The notes under the pieces are model-generated. The model saw nothing but the letters and a program-made list of their open reading frames with translations, ran no database searches and was not told the origin of the DNA. This document shows, one piece after another, positions 1 through 7,705 of a stretch of 25,621 nucleotides of DNA (its first letter is position 1; every line of letters starts with the position of its first letter). This stretch comes from Methanobacterium sp. GTDB lineage: Archaea > Methanobacteriota > Methanobacteria > Methanobacteriales > Methanobacteriaceae. The stretch spans positions 1-25,621 of the forward strand of contig JACWMK010000029.1 of the NCBI GenBank assembly GCA_015661405.1. The letters run 5' to 3'. A program made the translations under genes and the position numbers.

Positions 1-134
1 TAATTGTTTTTTAATATTTTGGAATTTCTAGATAAAATAATAGTAATGAATATTCATCAATCATGAAGGTCATCCATCAGCAAATTAATGGTTTCAGGTA
101 AAATTGTAAAAAGAGAAATTTACTTGCTGAAGAG

Positions 135-887
135 TCAAAAATTAGCGTTAATGTAATCTTCAGCTTCTTGGGGTGATTTAGAGGCGAATTTATATCTTTT
201 ATGAACTTCTATAATCTCTTTTAATGTTTCATCTACAATTTTTTGGTTCTCCCAATTTTTTAAAGCTGTAATTACTTTATCGAGGCAGCCTTTTTTATAA
301 CTTATCTGCCCTAAAACGTGTATAATGGTTTTTCTAACTCTTTTATTCTCTTCATTCTGCAGTTCTTCTAAAAAGGGGATGACTTCTTTTGGATGGGTTC
401 TTCCTCTAAGTTCTATACCGTGAACCATTTCTCTTCGAACTTCAGGGTTAGAATGGTGTAAATTTTTCTGGACGAACTTCAAGGTTGGCTCTGGATTTTT
501 AAGACCCATTTGCTTTAGCGAACCAATCACTGCATTTCTTACTGAACTATTTTCATCTTCCAATGCTTTTTTGAAAATATTTAATATTCTATCTGCATCA
601 ATCTTTCCTAATTCACCCAAAGCATAAACTGCTGTTTGTCTTATCCTCGCATTTTCCATCTTGATCATTTCATCAAGTAAATGGAGGATTACATCCCTTA
701 AATCCTCATGATTCTGGTAAATTCTGTATAGAGCTAGATAAGCATTTTTCCAGATATAAGTGTCAGAATCAGAGCTATATTTATAAATATTCCCATATTC
801 CTCATTTTCCAGGTTTCGTGTAATGTCTGTTTCCATCTTTGTTACAAGTACTTCCCGTTCTTCTTTAGGTAAATCATAGAAACTCAT
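135..887 (-). CDS. HEAT-repeat protein
   Basis: The 250-residue product is almost wholly alpha-helical HEAT-type repeats from about residue 45 to 215, with recurrent patterns such as VRNAVIGSLKQMG, VRREMVHGIELRG and VRKTIIHVLGQI at roughly 35-residue spacing. HEAT repeats form curved scaffolds that bind proteins or nucleic acid; no catalytic motif is visible, so the partner and role are unknown. No signal peptide or membrane segment is seen, so it is probably cytoplasmic. The ATG is preceded by GGAG about 12 bases upstream, which supports this start. It lies on the same strand as the broken DUF6790 gene and the GS-like gene, with about 50 bases separating it from the former. A DNA-alkylation-repair (AlkD-like) HEAT fold is a possible alternative, but I see no diagnostic residues for it. 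Confidence 0.85.
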   Translation of the reverse strand: MSFYDLPKEEREVLVTKMETDITRNLENEEYGNIYKYSSDSDTYIWKNAYLALYRIYQNHEDLRDVILHLLDEMIKMENARIRQTAVYALGELGKIDADRILNIFKKALEDENSSVRNAVIGSLKQMGLKNPEPTLKFVQKNLHHSNPEVRREMVHGIELRGRTHPKEVIPFLEELQNEENKRVRKTIIHVLGQISYKKGCLDKVITALKNWENQKIVDETLKEIIEVHKRYKFASKSPQEAEDYINANF

Positions 888-938
888 AAAACTATTATTC
901 TCCCAACTGTCTAGTAAAATTTAATAACTCAATAAAGC

Positions 939-1293
939 CTATTGATGCATTTTAAGGTTTGGTAATTGTTTTACTGCTATTACTGTGGCTGTCCAGAAGT
1001 TATCCATAAACTTCAGACATAGGATTCCTAAGATTCCAAAGGATAAATTAGCTATACCCACTTCAAATTGGAATGGACTTCCTGCCGGCCATCCAATGCT
1101 TGCAGCAACCATATTTGCAGAGAAAACATGACCAATAAACGCCCATATTGAACCAAATCCAATAAGTATTAAAAAAATCCATAAAAAGAAAATCTCTATT
1201 ATTCTATTTTTCGTTTTTGGAGTTTTAGTTAAAAAGATCTGTAAAATAGCGCCGATTATAGTTAGTATAAAGAAAATATAAATTTAAATCCAT
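939..1293 (-). pseudogene. DUF6790-like membrane protein, frameshifted near its start
   Basis: On the minus strand an ATG at 1293, with GGGAG about 12 bases upstream, opens a frame that runs only to a nearby stop. The frame shifted by one base carries a coherent hydrophobic protein: FFILTIIGAILQIFLTK, then KTPKTKNRIIEIFFLWIFLILIGFGSIWAFIGHVFSANMVAASIGWPAG, then SPFQFEVGIANLSFGILGIL, ending at TAG (939-941). That frame has no ATG, GTG or TTG before its middle. Removing one T from the T4 run near residue 7 would join the two into a 117-residue protein with three or four membrane segments. The PFQFEVG(I/V)ANL-type motif recalls DUF6790 membrane proteins. It is either a recent pseudogene or a homopolymer sequencing error. 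The function of the family is unknown. Confidence 0.6.
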
Positions 1294-1364
1294 AGTTTAT
1301 AATCTCTCCCCTTTTTATCTGATTATTAGTTTATTGAAATATAATTAATTATATAAGGTAATAA

Positions 1365-2690
1365 TTAATATTTATCTAATAATATTTGAACTTCCTCCTC
1401 TAATTCTAAATTTCTTAATGCTTTAAATTCTGCTTTTTTAATTTCAATATAAGCCTTTGATAATTCAGTACCCATTGCAGTTAAAAGTACTTCATCTTTT
1501 TGCAGTTCTATAATCGCATTGTCTAATTCTGTAGGTAATCGATTAATTTTATATTTCTTTAGATTTTCTACTGTAATTGTAGCTGGATCTTCTTGAATTG
1601 ATTTTGGAAGTTCCATTTCCTTTTTGATTCCGTCAAGTCCCGCGGCTATGACGCTGCCGAATACTAAGTATGGATTTGATGAAGCATCTACTGTTTTTAA
1701 TTCAAAATCTCTAATTATTTCATTATGATCTGTGACTATTCTGAGTGCAGCTTCTCTATTATCAATTCCCCAACATTGGAAGGCTCCTGTCCAAGCATTG
1801 GGTTTAATTCTTTTATAAGAATTAGTAATGGGTGTAGTTATAGCCATAAGTGCTGGTAAATGAGTAAAAATACCTGCTATAAATTGTCTTCCCATTTCAG
1901 AAATTCCATATTCACTTTGAGGATCTGATAGAAGGTTTTTATCATTATTCCATATACTACAATGGAGATGACATCCATTTCCGGGTTTATCTGCAAATAT
2001 TTTTGGAAGAAATGATGCTATAGTATCATTTTTATATGCAATTGCCTTCACTGTTTCTCTAAATACTATTTGATTATTACATGCATTTAGAGCATCCGTA
2101 TATTTGATTGTTATCTCCTGCTGTCCTGGTCCAGATTCAGGATAATATTGTTCTACTTGTAGTCCCTGTAAATTAAGTGCTTTGATAATATCCTCAATAA
2201 TCTTATTATTTATATCCATTGAATAGGTTGATGCAAATGGTGTATTATCAGATGGGATGATTACTTCATCGATTTTCTTTAATAGATAAAATTCATTTTC
2301 AAATGCTCCTTTAACTGAAATATTATTTTCAGTGGCTTGTTTAATCATTTTTTTTAGAAATCCACGTGGACAATAATTCCAACTTCTCCCGTTTTTGATC
2401 ATGTCTGCCATAACCCGTCCTTGGCCTGGAGCGTAGGGAATGCTTGTAAAAGTTGAAAGGTCAGCTTTAAGTTGAACTTCTCCTACTGGAGTAAGTCCAC
2501 TTTCAGCTACAACTGCATCATAAATGGAAGGGATGCCTTGTTGAGCTTCAGAAATACCTATACTATAATTAGAATCAGTTAAAGAATCTTTATGCACGGC
2601 TTTTGCACGGATAATATTTGCATTATCACACCATGTTATCCGTATAAAGTCTATATCCTCTGAATTAATAATATTTTCATTGATGTTCAA
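1365..2690 (-). CDS. Glutamine synthetase-like ligase (FluG/GlnA-like type)
   Basis: The 441-residue product has the glutamine synthetase fold, which joins ammonia or an amine to glutamate using ATP. Visible signatures are ENE at 131-133 (metal glutamates), PESGPGQQE at 184-192, GNGCHLHCS at 237-245, SYKRIKP at 291-297, NREAALRI at 311-318 and DASSNPYL at 335-342. The segment LTPVGEVQLKADLSTF at 66-81 and FELKTVD at 329-335 resemble GlnA-like/FluG enzymes rather than the classical housekeeping enzyme, which normally has EFR where this has ELK (K332). The glutamate-side specificity may therefore differ, and some relatives glutamylate amines or polyamines. No adenylylation site is recognisable. 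The start is TTG: GGAG at 2699-2702 lies 8 bases before it, and the upstream ATG runs into a stop. Ordinary glutamine synthetase activity cannot be excluded. Confidence 0.85.
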   Translation of the reverse strand: MNINENIINSEDIDFIRITWCDNANIIRAKAVHKDSLTDSNYSIGISEAQQGIPSIYDAVVAESGLTPVGEVQLKADLSTFTSIPYAPGQGRVMADMIKNGRSWNYCPRGFLKKMIKQATENNISVKGAFENEFYLLKKIDEVIIPSDNTPFASTYSMDINNKIIEDIIKALNLQGLQVEQYYPESGPGQQEITIKYTDALNACNNQIVFRETVKAIAYKNDTIASFLPKIFADKPGNGCHLHCSIWNNDKNLLSDPQSEYGISEMGRQFIAGIFTHLPALMAITTPITNSYKRIKPNAWTGAFQCWGIDNREAALRIVTDHNEIIRDFELKTVDASSNPYLVFGSVIAAGLDGIKKEMELPKSIQEDPATITVENLKKYKINRLPTELDNAIIELQKDEVLLTAMGTELSKAYIEIKKAEFKALRNLELEEEVQILLDKY

Positions 2691-3304
2691 TTAAATAACT
2701 CCATATTTTATGATATTAAACATATAATATATATTAATATTTATTATATAATAAATACAAAAAAAATAGTTTTTTTTTTTAAGCTAGAAAAGTTTGAATT
2801 TATTTTTCCCATTTATATTCGTAATTATATAATTTGAAATAAAATTTTTATTTTTAGCTTTTTTTTTATGGTTCGATAATTCCTACTTCGTTAAACATCT
2901 CTATAACGAAGTTAAATCCTATTTTTTGGTAATATTAAAGCATATTTTAATCATAACAATATTATATGCTCAAAACACCCGATCTTAAGCTAATTGGGCT
3001 ATATGTAAAAATGAATTTTTGATGGTTTTGTAATAAATTTAAATTAGACTTAAAAATTTTTTTTCAGTTAAATTATTATGGATCTATTATAAAATTATTT
3101 TCCAATGTTAATAATTCCATGATGATAAATAATTAAAAAAAAATGATGATAAAAGTAAACTCAATTTATCTGAACAAATTATTATTTTAAATAATTTTTT
3201 TTAAGAATCTGATATGTTAATTTAATTTAATAATTAGAATAAAATATTATTAATTATAATACTATAATAAGGTACAAATTTTATTTAAATTGGAGGTTAA
3301 GCTC
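2691..3304. other. AT-rich intergenic region between divergent genes
   Basis: About 600 bases of extremely AT-rich DNA separate the divergent GS-like and YbjQ genes and must hold both promoters. TATA-like stretches are too frequent to single one out. It contains a 9-base inverted repeat (listed separately). On the minus strand near 2875-2937 there is a short open stretch reading KIGFNFVIEMFNEVGIIEP before a stop, possibly the tail of a lost gene. No complete gene is visible. Confidence 0.5.
2885..2912. repeat. 9-bp perfect inverted repeat, 10-bp spacer
   Basis: ACTTCGTTA at 2885-2893 and TAACGAAGT at 2904-2912 are perfect reverse complements separated by 10 bases. The symmetry suggests a dimeric-protein operator or recombinase-type site, or a small RNA hairpin. 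The arms are richer in GC than their surroundings. No function can be assigned. It sits in the spacer between the divergent GS-like and YbjQ genes, closer to the former. Confidence 0.45.
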
Positions 3305-3631
3305 ATGTTAATTTTAACTACACCAACGATTGAAGGGAAGAAAATAATTGAATATTATGGTTTAGTAACTGGAGATTCTTTATTGGGAGCGAGCATGTAT
3401 AAAGACATGTTCTCTGGTGTAAGGGATGTTGTAGAGGGAAGAACTTCTAAATATGAAGAGGAGTTAACTAATGCTAGAAATTTGGCTTTAAAGAGTATGG
3501 AAGATAAAGCTGAGAAGAAAGGTGCTAATGCTGTTATAGGGATTCGTGTGGCTTATCATAACTTGGGTGGTACCATGGGAAATACTATAATGGTCACAGT
3601 ATTTGGAACTGCAGTTTCGTACCAGGAATGA
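3305..3631 (+). CDS. YbjQ/UPF0145 family protein
   Basis: This 108-residue soluble protein belongs to the YbjQ/UPF0145 ('putative heavy-metal-binding') family. The family pattern is clear: an opening LTTPTIEGKKIIEYYGLVTGD, a central GVRDVVEGRTSKYEEEL that leads into a helix, and KKGANAVIGIRVAYHN followed by a final beta pair ending VFGTAV. The family forms small pentameric barrels; its biochemical role is not established. An in-frame TTG lies at 3290, but the GGAGG at 3292-3296 sits 8 bases before the ATG at 3305, so that ATG is chosen. The next gene, 63 bases downstream on the same strand, carries a second copy of the domain fused to membrane helices, so the two probably act together and may be co-transcribed. 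Confidence 0.85.
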   Translation: MLILTTPTIEGKKIIEYYGLVTGDSLLGASMYKDMFSGVRDVVEGRTSKYEEELTNARNLALKSMEDKAEKKGANAVIGIRVAYHNLGGTMGNTIMVTVFGTAVSYQE

Positions 3632-3694
3632 AATTATTTAGGATTTAATAAAATTGGATTAAAATCAAAATTTTTTTTAAAAGGGTGATTGTTT

Positions 3695-4525
3695 TTGATT
3701 GCATCTAGAAAAAAATTTCTAATTGAAAAACGCTGGGCATTTACAGCTATAATTATAGGATTTATTGTGGGTTTCAGTTCCGCAGTTGCTTGTGTATATT
3801 TTCATTTAATTATTTTCGGATTCAATATCATGTATATATTATCTCCTTTAAGCGCGGGAGTAGTGGAAACTGTAATAGCTCGTAGAAAATATGGTAGAAG
3901 TACAGGTGCTATTAGTGCTCTTTTAACATTTATTGTAATTAATATTTATGGTTGGTTTTTCCCTAAAGATCCAATTACACTCAGTTTAATTACTTTAATT
4001 GCCATAGGATTAACTATTGATGCTGCATTCCCTACATTTACCCGGTATGTTCTTTTTGTAGTTGTGGTGGGTTCATTCATTAGATTAATAAATTTCTTAG
4101 TGAATTTACCTTCTAAACTCATGGGAAATCCTCCAATGGTTGAAAGTGATGAGGTTATATCGGAATCTGCATCTGATGATTTTTTCAGTGATGATTTAAC
4201 ATTACCATTAGTATCAGTCCCCCATATGGATGGAGGAGTAATTAAGAAATTTGTGGGTTTAGTTGTTGGAGAAGCAGTTGTAAAAGAAAAAAATTCTGAG
4301 GGGGGACGGTTTTCGAATCTTTTAAAGACTCTTCAACCTAAAAAATTGGATGATATGAATTTAGATGAGGCCCGGAAGTTGGCGGTATCTCGAATGTTGG
4401 AGAATGCTCAATCTATGGGGGGAAATATGGTAGTGGAAGTTTTAATTAATTATGTTAGTGTGGGTGGTTTCCAAGGTAATGCATTTATTGTATCTGCTTA
4501 TGGGACTGCCGTTATATATGAATAA
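3695..4525 (+). CDS. Membrane-anchored YbjQ-like protein
   Basis: The product has about 276 residues. The N-terminal part (about residues 12-140) holds four or five hydrophobic membrane segments, then an acidic Ser/Asp linker (SDEVISESASDDFFSDD), then a C-terminal YbjQ-like domain: VIKKFVGLVVGEAVV, an EARKLAVSRMLENAQSMGGNMVVEVLINY helix-strand unit and a terminal YGTAVIYE. The DUF1269-like charged core loop EEGGRFSN replaces the usual GRTSKYE segment. The start is uncertain. Both TTG at 3689 and TTG at 3695 are in frame; GGTGA at 3684-3688 is spaced better for 3695. The gene follows the soluble YbjQ gene closely, implying a pair in which one member is tethered to the membrane. Function is unknown. 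Confidence 0.75.
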   Translation: MIASRKKFLIEKRWAFTAIIIGFIVGFSSAVACVYFHLIIFGFNIMYILSPLSAGVVETVIARRKYGRSTGAISALLTFIVINIYGWFFPKDPITLSLITLIAIGLTIDAAFPTFTRYVLFVVVVGSFIRLINFLVNLPSKLMGNPPMVESDEVISESASDDFFSDDLTLPLVSVPHMDGGVIKKFVGLVVGEAVVKEKNSEGGRFSNLLKTLQPKKLDDMNLDEARKLAVSRMLENAQSMGGNMVVEVLINYVSVGGFQGNAFIVSAYGTAVIYE

Positions 4526-4586
4526 AAAAAAATATTGATAAAATATATTAATTCCCCCATTTTTTTTGAAGGGTGATATTTTATTT

Positions 4587-4661
4587 TTATTCTGGTACAT
4601 CCATAACGATATTTTCATCATATCTTAGTTTACCACCGCAATTGCAGGTTTCAAAAGTCAT
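4587..4661 (-). CDS. Possible 24-residue CxCGG peptide
   Basis: A short minus-strand frame starts at ATG 4661, with GGGTGA about 9 bases upstream, and encodes 24 residues containing TCNCGGKLRYDENIVMDVPE before a TAA. CxCGGK(L) is the typical knuckle of a small zinc ribbon, but only one pair of cysteines is present, so it would need to dimerise or is the remnant of a longer zinc-ribbon protein. An in-frame GTG lies 12 bases upstream of the ATG. It lies convergent to the membrane YbjQ gene. Its size makes this call tentative. Confidence 0.4.
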   Translation of the reverse strand: MTFETCNCGGKLRYDENIVMDVPE

Positions 4662-4876
4662 CAGGTGATTCACCCGATTGTATATTTATAATAACCTAAA
4701 CAATTATCAGCAAATTAAATAACCATTATTCTTATTTTTAATATCCCATTATGTCGTAATTTCTTTCAAAACTTTAAATTATTATATAATTACTATTTTT
4801 CCATTAAATTTAAAATTCTGAAATAATATATAAAATAAATAATGAGTAAAAAAAAATTGGGGAGGGTATTTTTTTT

Positions 4877-5929
4877 ATGTTAACACTTTTTGATGAGACT
4901 AAAATTTCTAAAATGAACCTTAAAAACAGGTTTATTTGTTCTGCAATATATGAAGGGTGGGCTGTTGAAAAAGGACATGTAACGGATGAATTAATCAATC
5001 ATTATGAAAATTTGGCTAAAGGAGGTGTAAGCACCATCATTACTGGTTTTGCTAAAATTATGAAGTTTGATCAACCTGCACCTAATATGAATGTAATATA
5101 TGATGACATTTTTATTGATGAATATCAAGAATTAACTAATAAAATTCATGAACATGACACAAATATTATCATGCAGATTGTACATGGGGGTCCAAAATGG
5201 GGTCCTTCAGCAGTTGAACATTTAGTAACTAAAACTATTCCTAAAGAAATGAGTAAAGAGGATATTAAAGAAGTAATTCAAGCTTTTGCAGATGCTGCAC
5301 TTCGTGTAAAGAAAGCGGGTTTTGATGGTGTACAAATTCATGCAGCACATGGATTTTTATTAAGCATGTTTTTAAATCCTTATTATAATAAAAGAACAGA
5401 TGAATATGGTGGTTCAATAGAAAATAGGGGTAGGATAATATTTGAATCTTATGAGGCCATTAGGGAAATTGTAGGTGATGATTTCCCGGTTTTGGTGAAG
5501 GTTAATTGTGAAGATTTCATGGATGAAGGATTAAATTTTTCGGATAGTCTTATTGTTTGTGATAAGCTCTCAAAGATGGGTATAGATGCTATAGAAGTTA
5601 GTGGTGGAAGTTATTCTTCAAAAGAGGGTGAGGGACCTATTAGAGGAAATGTTGAAGTTAAGGAAAATGAATCATATTTTAAAGAATACGCTGCTAAAAT
5701 TGCGGAAATGGTTCAAGTACCAGTAATTTTAGTTGGTGGAAATAGAAGTTTTAATATTATGACTGAAATTTTAAATAACACTAATATTGAATATTTTTCT
5801 TTAGCCCGGCCTTTCATATGTGAACCAGATTTAATTGATAGATGGTTAAGTGGAGATAAAGATCCAGCTCAATGTAAATCTTGTGACCCATGTTCTGGTG
5901 TAAATAATTGTATTCAAATTTTAAATTAA
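4877..5929 (+). CDS. Old Yellow Enzyme-family NADH:flavin oxidoreductase
   Basis: The 350-residue product is a single FMN-binding TIM barrel of the Old Yellow Enzyme family, which reduces activated C=C bonds such as enones and dienoyl compounds. Visible landmarks are the opening LKNRFICSAIYEG, QIVHGG at 100-105, HAAHGFLLSMFLNP at 155-168 with the substrate-binding His pair H155 and H158, the YNKRTDEYGGSIENRGR signature at 170-186, and the phosphate loop LVGGNRS followed by LARPFICEPDLI. The C-terminus has C333, C336, C339 and C345, as in the iron-sulfur site of larger 2,4-dienoyl-CoA reductase-type members, but the C-terminal flavin/pyridine-nucleotide domain of those enzymes is absent. Electrons may thus come from a separate partner. 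A strong GGGGAGGG lies about 10 bases before the ATG. The physiological substrate is unknown. Confidence 0.9.
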   Translation: MLTLFDETKISKMNLKNRFICSAIYEGWAVEKGHVTDELINHYENLAKGGVSTIITGFAKIMKFDQPAPNMNVIYDDIFIDEYQELTNKIHEHDTNIIMQIVHGGPKWGPSAVEHLVTKTIPKEMSKEDIKEVIQAFADAALRVKKAGFDGVQIHAAHGFLLSMFLNPYYNKRTDEYGGSIENRGRIIFESYEAIREIVGDDFPVLVKVNCEDFMDEGLNFSDSLIVCDKLSKMGIDAIEVSGGSYSSKEGEGPIRGNVEVKENESYFKEYAAKIAEMVQVPVILVGGNRSFNIMTEILNNTNIEYFSLARPFICEPDLIDRWLSGDKDPAQCKSCDPCSGVNNCIQILN

Positions 5930-6260
5930 TTGTGTAAAAAATAAGCATCTATGAAATAAAATAAGCTCCCCCACTTCACTTAAATAGTTGGAGAAATGCT
6001 CATGGACTAAGTATAAAATGAGTACACTAAAATTTATCACTAATTTTTTTTTTAAATATCCAAATGCGGGTTTATAAATTTGAAATAAAAATTTTTTTAT
6101 AATCATAAATTTAAGGTTATAAATCTTTTTTAACGAGTAAGCTTGCTGAACTGTAAGGTGTACCATAAAAAAAAAATGTTTTTTTTTTAAATATTATTTA
6201 TAATAATTAATAAATGTTTGAAGAAATATAATATAATAATTATAGGGGGGGATGAATTAA
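5930..6260. other. AT-rich intergenic region
   Basis: About 330 bases with long A and T runs (for example A10 TG T10 near 6167-6189) separate the flavoprotein gene from the TspO gene. A minus-strand open frame of 81 residues crosses it, but it has no family resemblance and no ribosome site, so I do not call it. The TspO promoter should lie in the last 100 bases (ATAATATAATAA-type sequence near 6229-6241). Confidence 0.4.
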
Positions 6261-6758
6261 ATGATGAATATGGGGAGTTTTAATTATAGGGAAATTCCTA
6301 AATTAATTATTTCAATTATTATAGTATTCCTTGCCGGTGCTGTGGGAACAGTATCCACACTTCCACAGATAACAACTTGGTACGCTGCATTACCAAAGCC
6401 AGCATGGACACCTCCAAACTGGGCTTTCGGACCGGTATGGAGTACTCTTTATGTTTTAATGGGAATAGCTTTATTCCTAGTGTGGAGACAAGGTTTAAAT
6501 AAAAAAATTGTTAGATATGCAATATTAATATTCGCTGCACAACTTGTAATAAATGTGATTTGGTCATTAGTTTTCTTCGGCACCCATAACATATTCGGCG
6601 GATTAATAATGGTAATAATATTATGGATAGCCATCCTGGTTAACATAATCGTATTCTACATGGTTACTAAACCAGCAGGACTAATACTAATACCATATTT
6701 AGTGTGGGTGACCATAGCCGGCTATCTTAACTATAGCGTGTATCTTTTAAATCATTAA
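6261..6758 (+). CDS. tspO: TspO/MBR family membrane protein
   Basis: The 165-residue product has five membrane helices and the TspO/MBR (peripheral benzodiazepine receptor) signatures: WYAALPKPAWTPPNWAFGPVWSTLYVLMGIA in helices 1-2, LVINVIWSLVFFG in helix 3, and the closing PYLVWVTIAGYLNY in helix 5. Family members bind porphyrins and other hydrophobic ligands in the membrane and are linked to tetrapyrrole and stress signalling. In a methanogen a tetrapyrrole role (F430, corrinoid or haem precursors) is conceivable but is only inference. A G7 run (6245-6251) in GGGGGGGATGA gives a strong ribosome site 9-10 bases before the ATG. An internal ATG three codons on is an alternative start. Confidence 0.92.
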   Translation: MMNMGSFNYREIPKLIISIIIVFLAGAVGTVSTLPQITTWYAALPKPAWTPPNWAFGPVWSTLYVLMGIALFLVWRQGLNKKIVRYAILIFAAQLVINVIWSLVFFGTHNIFGGLIMVIILWIAILVNIIVFYMVTKPAGLILIPYLVWVTIAGYLNYSVYLLNH

Positions 6759-6850
6759 GAAAGAAATTTTAATAAATTTTTTTTTATGCACAGTTTAAAA
6801 AATAAAAAAAAATTTTTTAAGCTGGATTTTAAAGGATATTTCCTTTTTTT

Positions 6851-7324
6851 TTAGATGTTCTTAATCCCCGTAATCTTCGCCACATTTACTAATTTCCATA
6901 AGTAAGATTTTTCTTCAGATAAAATGGATTGCAGAGTTTCTTCGGGTGAATGACCGAGGGCTGCTAAGATTTTTGTTGAAAGATTTTTCTCTTGTATCAT
7001 ATCAACAAAATGTTTCCGTATCTTTTGATTTTCATTATGATTTTGCACTTCTTGAATAGTACCCTGGAGAGTTACAAACTTATATTCTGTTAATTTATCA
7101 TTATATTTCTCTATTTCCACGGCTACATCAGGATTTTTATGGAATAATTCTATTTTCTTACCATATTTGGTTGATAAGAAATATAGGAATTTCCCATCAA
7201 AAACATATAAGAATGGTGCAATATAAGGATATTTTCCTTGAAAAGCAATTCTACAAATAAATTCTTCTTGAATTAAATAGTCATATTCTTCTTTATTCAT
7301 CAATGGTATTTTTAATAGATTCAT
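6851..7324 (-). CDS. Pyridoxamine 5'-phosphate oxidase-like FMN-binding protein
   Basis: The 157-residue product fits the PNPOx-like split-barrel flavoprotein family (NimA/YhbP-like). It opens IPLMNKEEYDYLIQEEFICRIAFQGKYPYIAPFLYVFDGKFLYFLSTKYGKKIELFHKNPDVAVEIE, the usual order of helix, first strands with 'G.PY..P..Y', and the KI.ll..NP.V..eie segment, followed by FVTLQGTIQEV. Such proteins bind FMN or F420 as homodimers. The 157-residue length is normal for the family. It probably acts in the cytoplasm in reduction or detoxification; the substrate is unknown. GGTGAT lies about 7 bases upstream of the ATG. The gene is convergent with tspO, separated by about 90 bases of A/T runs. Confidence 0.85.
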   Translation of the reverse strand: MNLLKIPLMNKEEYDYLIQEEFICRIAFQGKYPYIAPFLYVFDGKFLYFLSTKYGKKIELFHKNPDVAVEIEKYNDKLTEYKFVTLQGTIQEVQNHNENQKIRKHFVDMIQEKNLSTKILAALGHSPEETLQSILSEEKSYLWKLVNVAKITGIKNI

Positions 7325-7705
7325 AAAGTTATCACCATTTATTATATTATGTATGTCATATTAATTGAATTTTTGATGTGATAAAAAAAAATTTTTTTGA
7401 AACTAATTAAATCATCTAATTATAACCAGTTACATGTATCCTGAGATATATTTTTTTTTATATTTCCTCAATTTAAAAAAAAACTTAATATAAAAATTAA
7501 ATAAAAAATTTTTTTAAATGAAATTTGTTTCAATTTTTAACCATGAATATTACTATTTTAAATAAAATAAAAAAAATTGAATAGTATAAAAAAATATTAG
7601 TAAGTTCAAATCAAATTATTTTATAATTTAAAGAAAATTTGGTTTCTAAAAAAAATGATTTAATTTAAAGTCTTTTTATATTTTCTTTTTTAATGGTTAA
7701 AAACT
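7325..7705. other. AT-rich intergenic region
   Basis: About 380 bases of nearly pure A+T, including A9T7 at 7383-7398, lie between the divergent split-barrel and GT39 genes. It must hold both promoters. I see no gene or structured element. Confidence 0.4.

Noticed and set aside
60..137. Possible readthrough of the HEAT gene stop: the same frame continues past TGA to ISLFTILPETINLLMDDLHD
   Set aside because: A second stop (TAA) follows four codons after the TGA, so readthrough cannot join the two parts.
5921..6166. 81-residue minus-strand open frame
   Set aside because: It has no ribosome site, no family resemblance and mostly A/T-run codons, and it overlaps the end of the flavoprotein gene.
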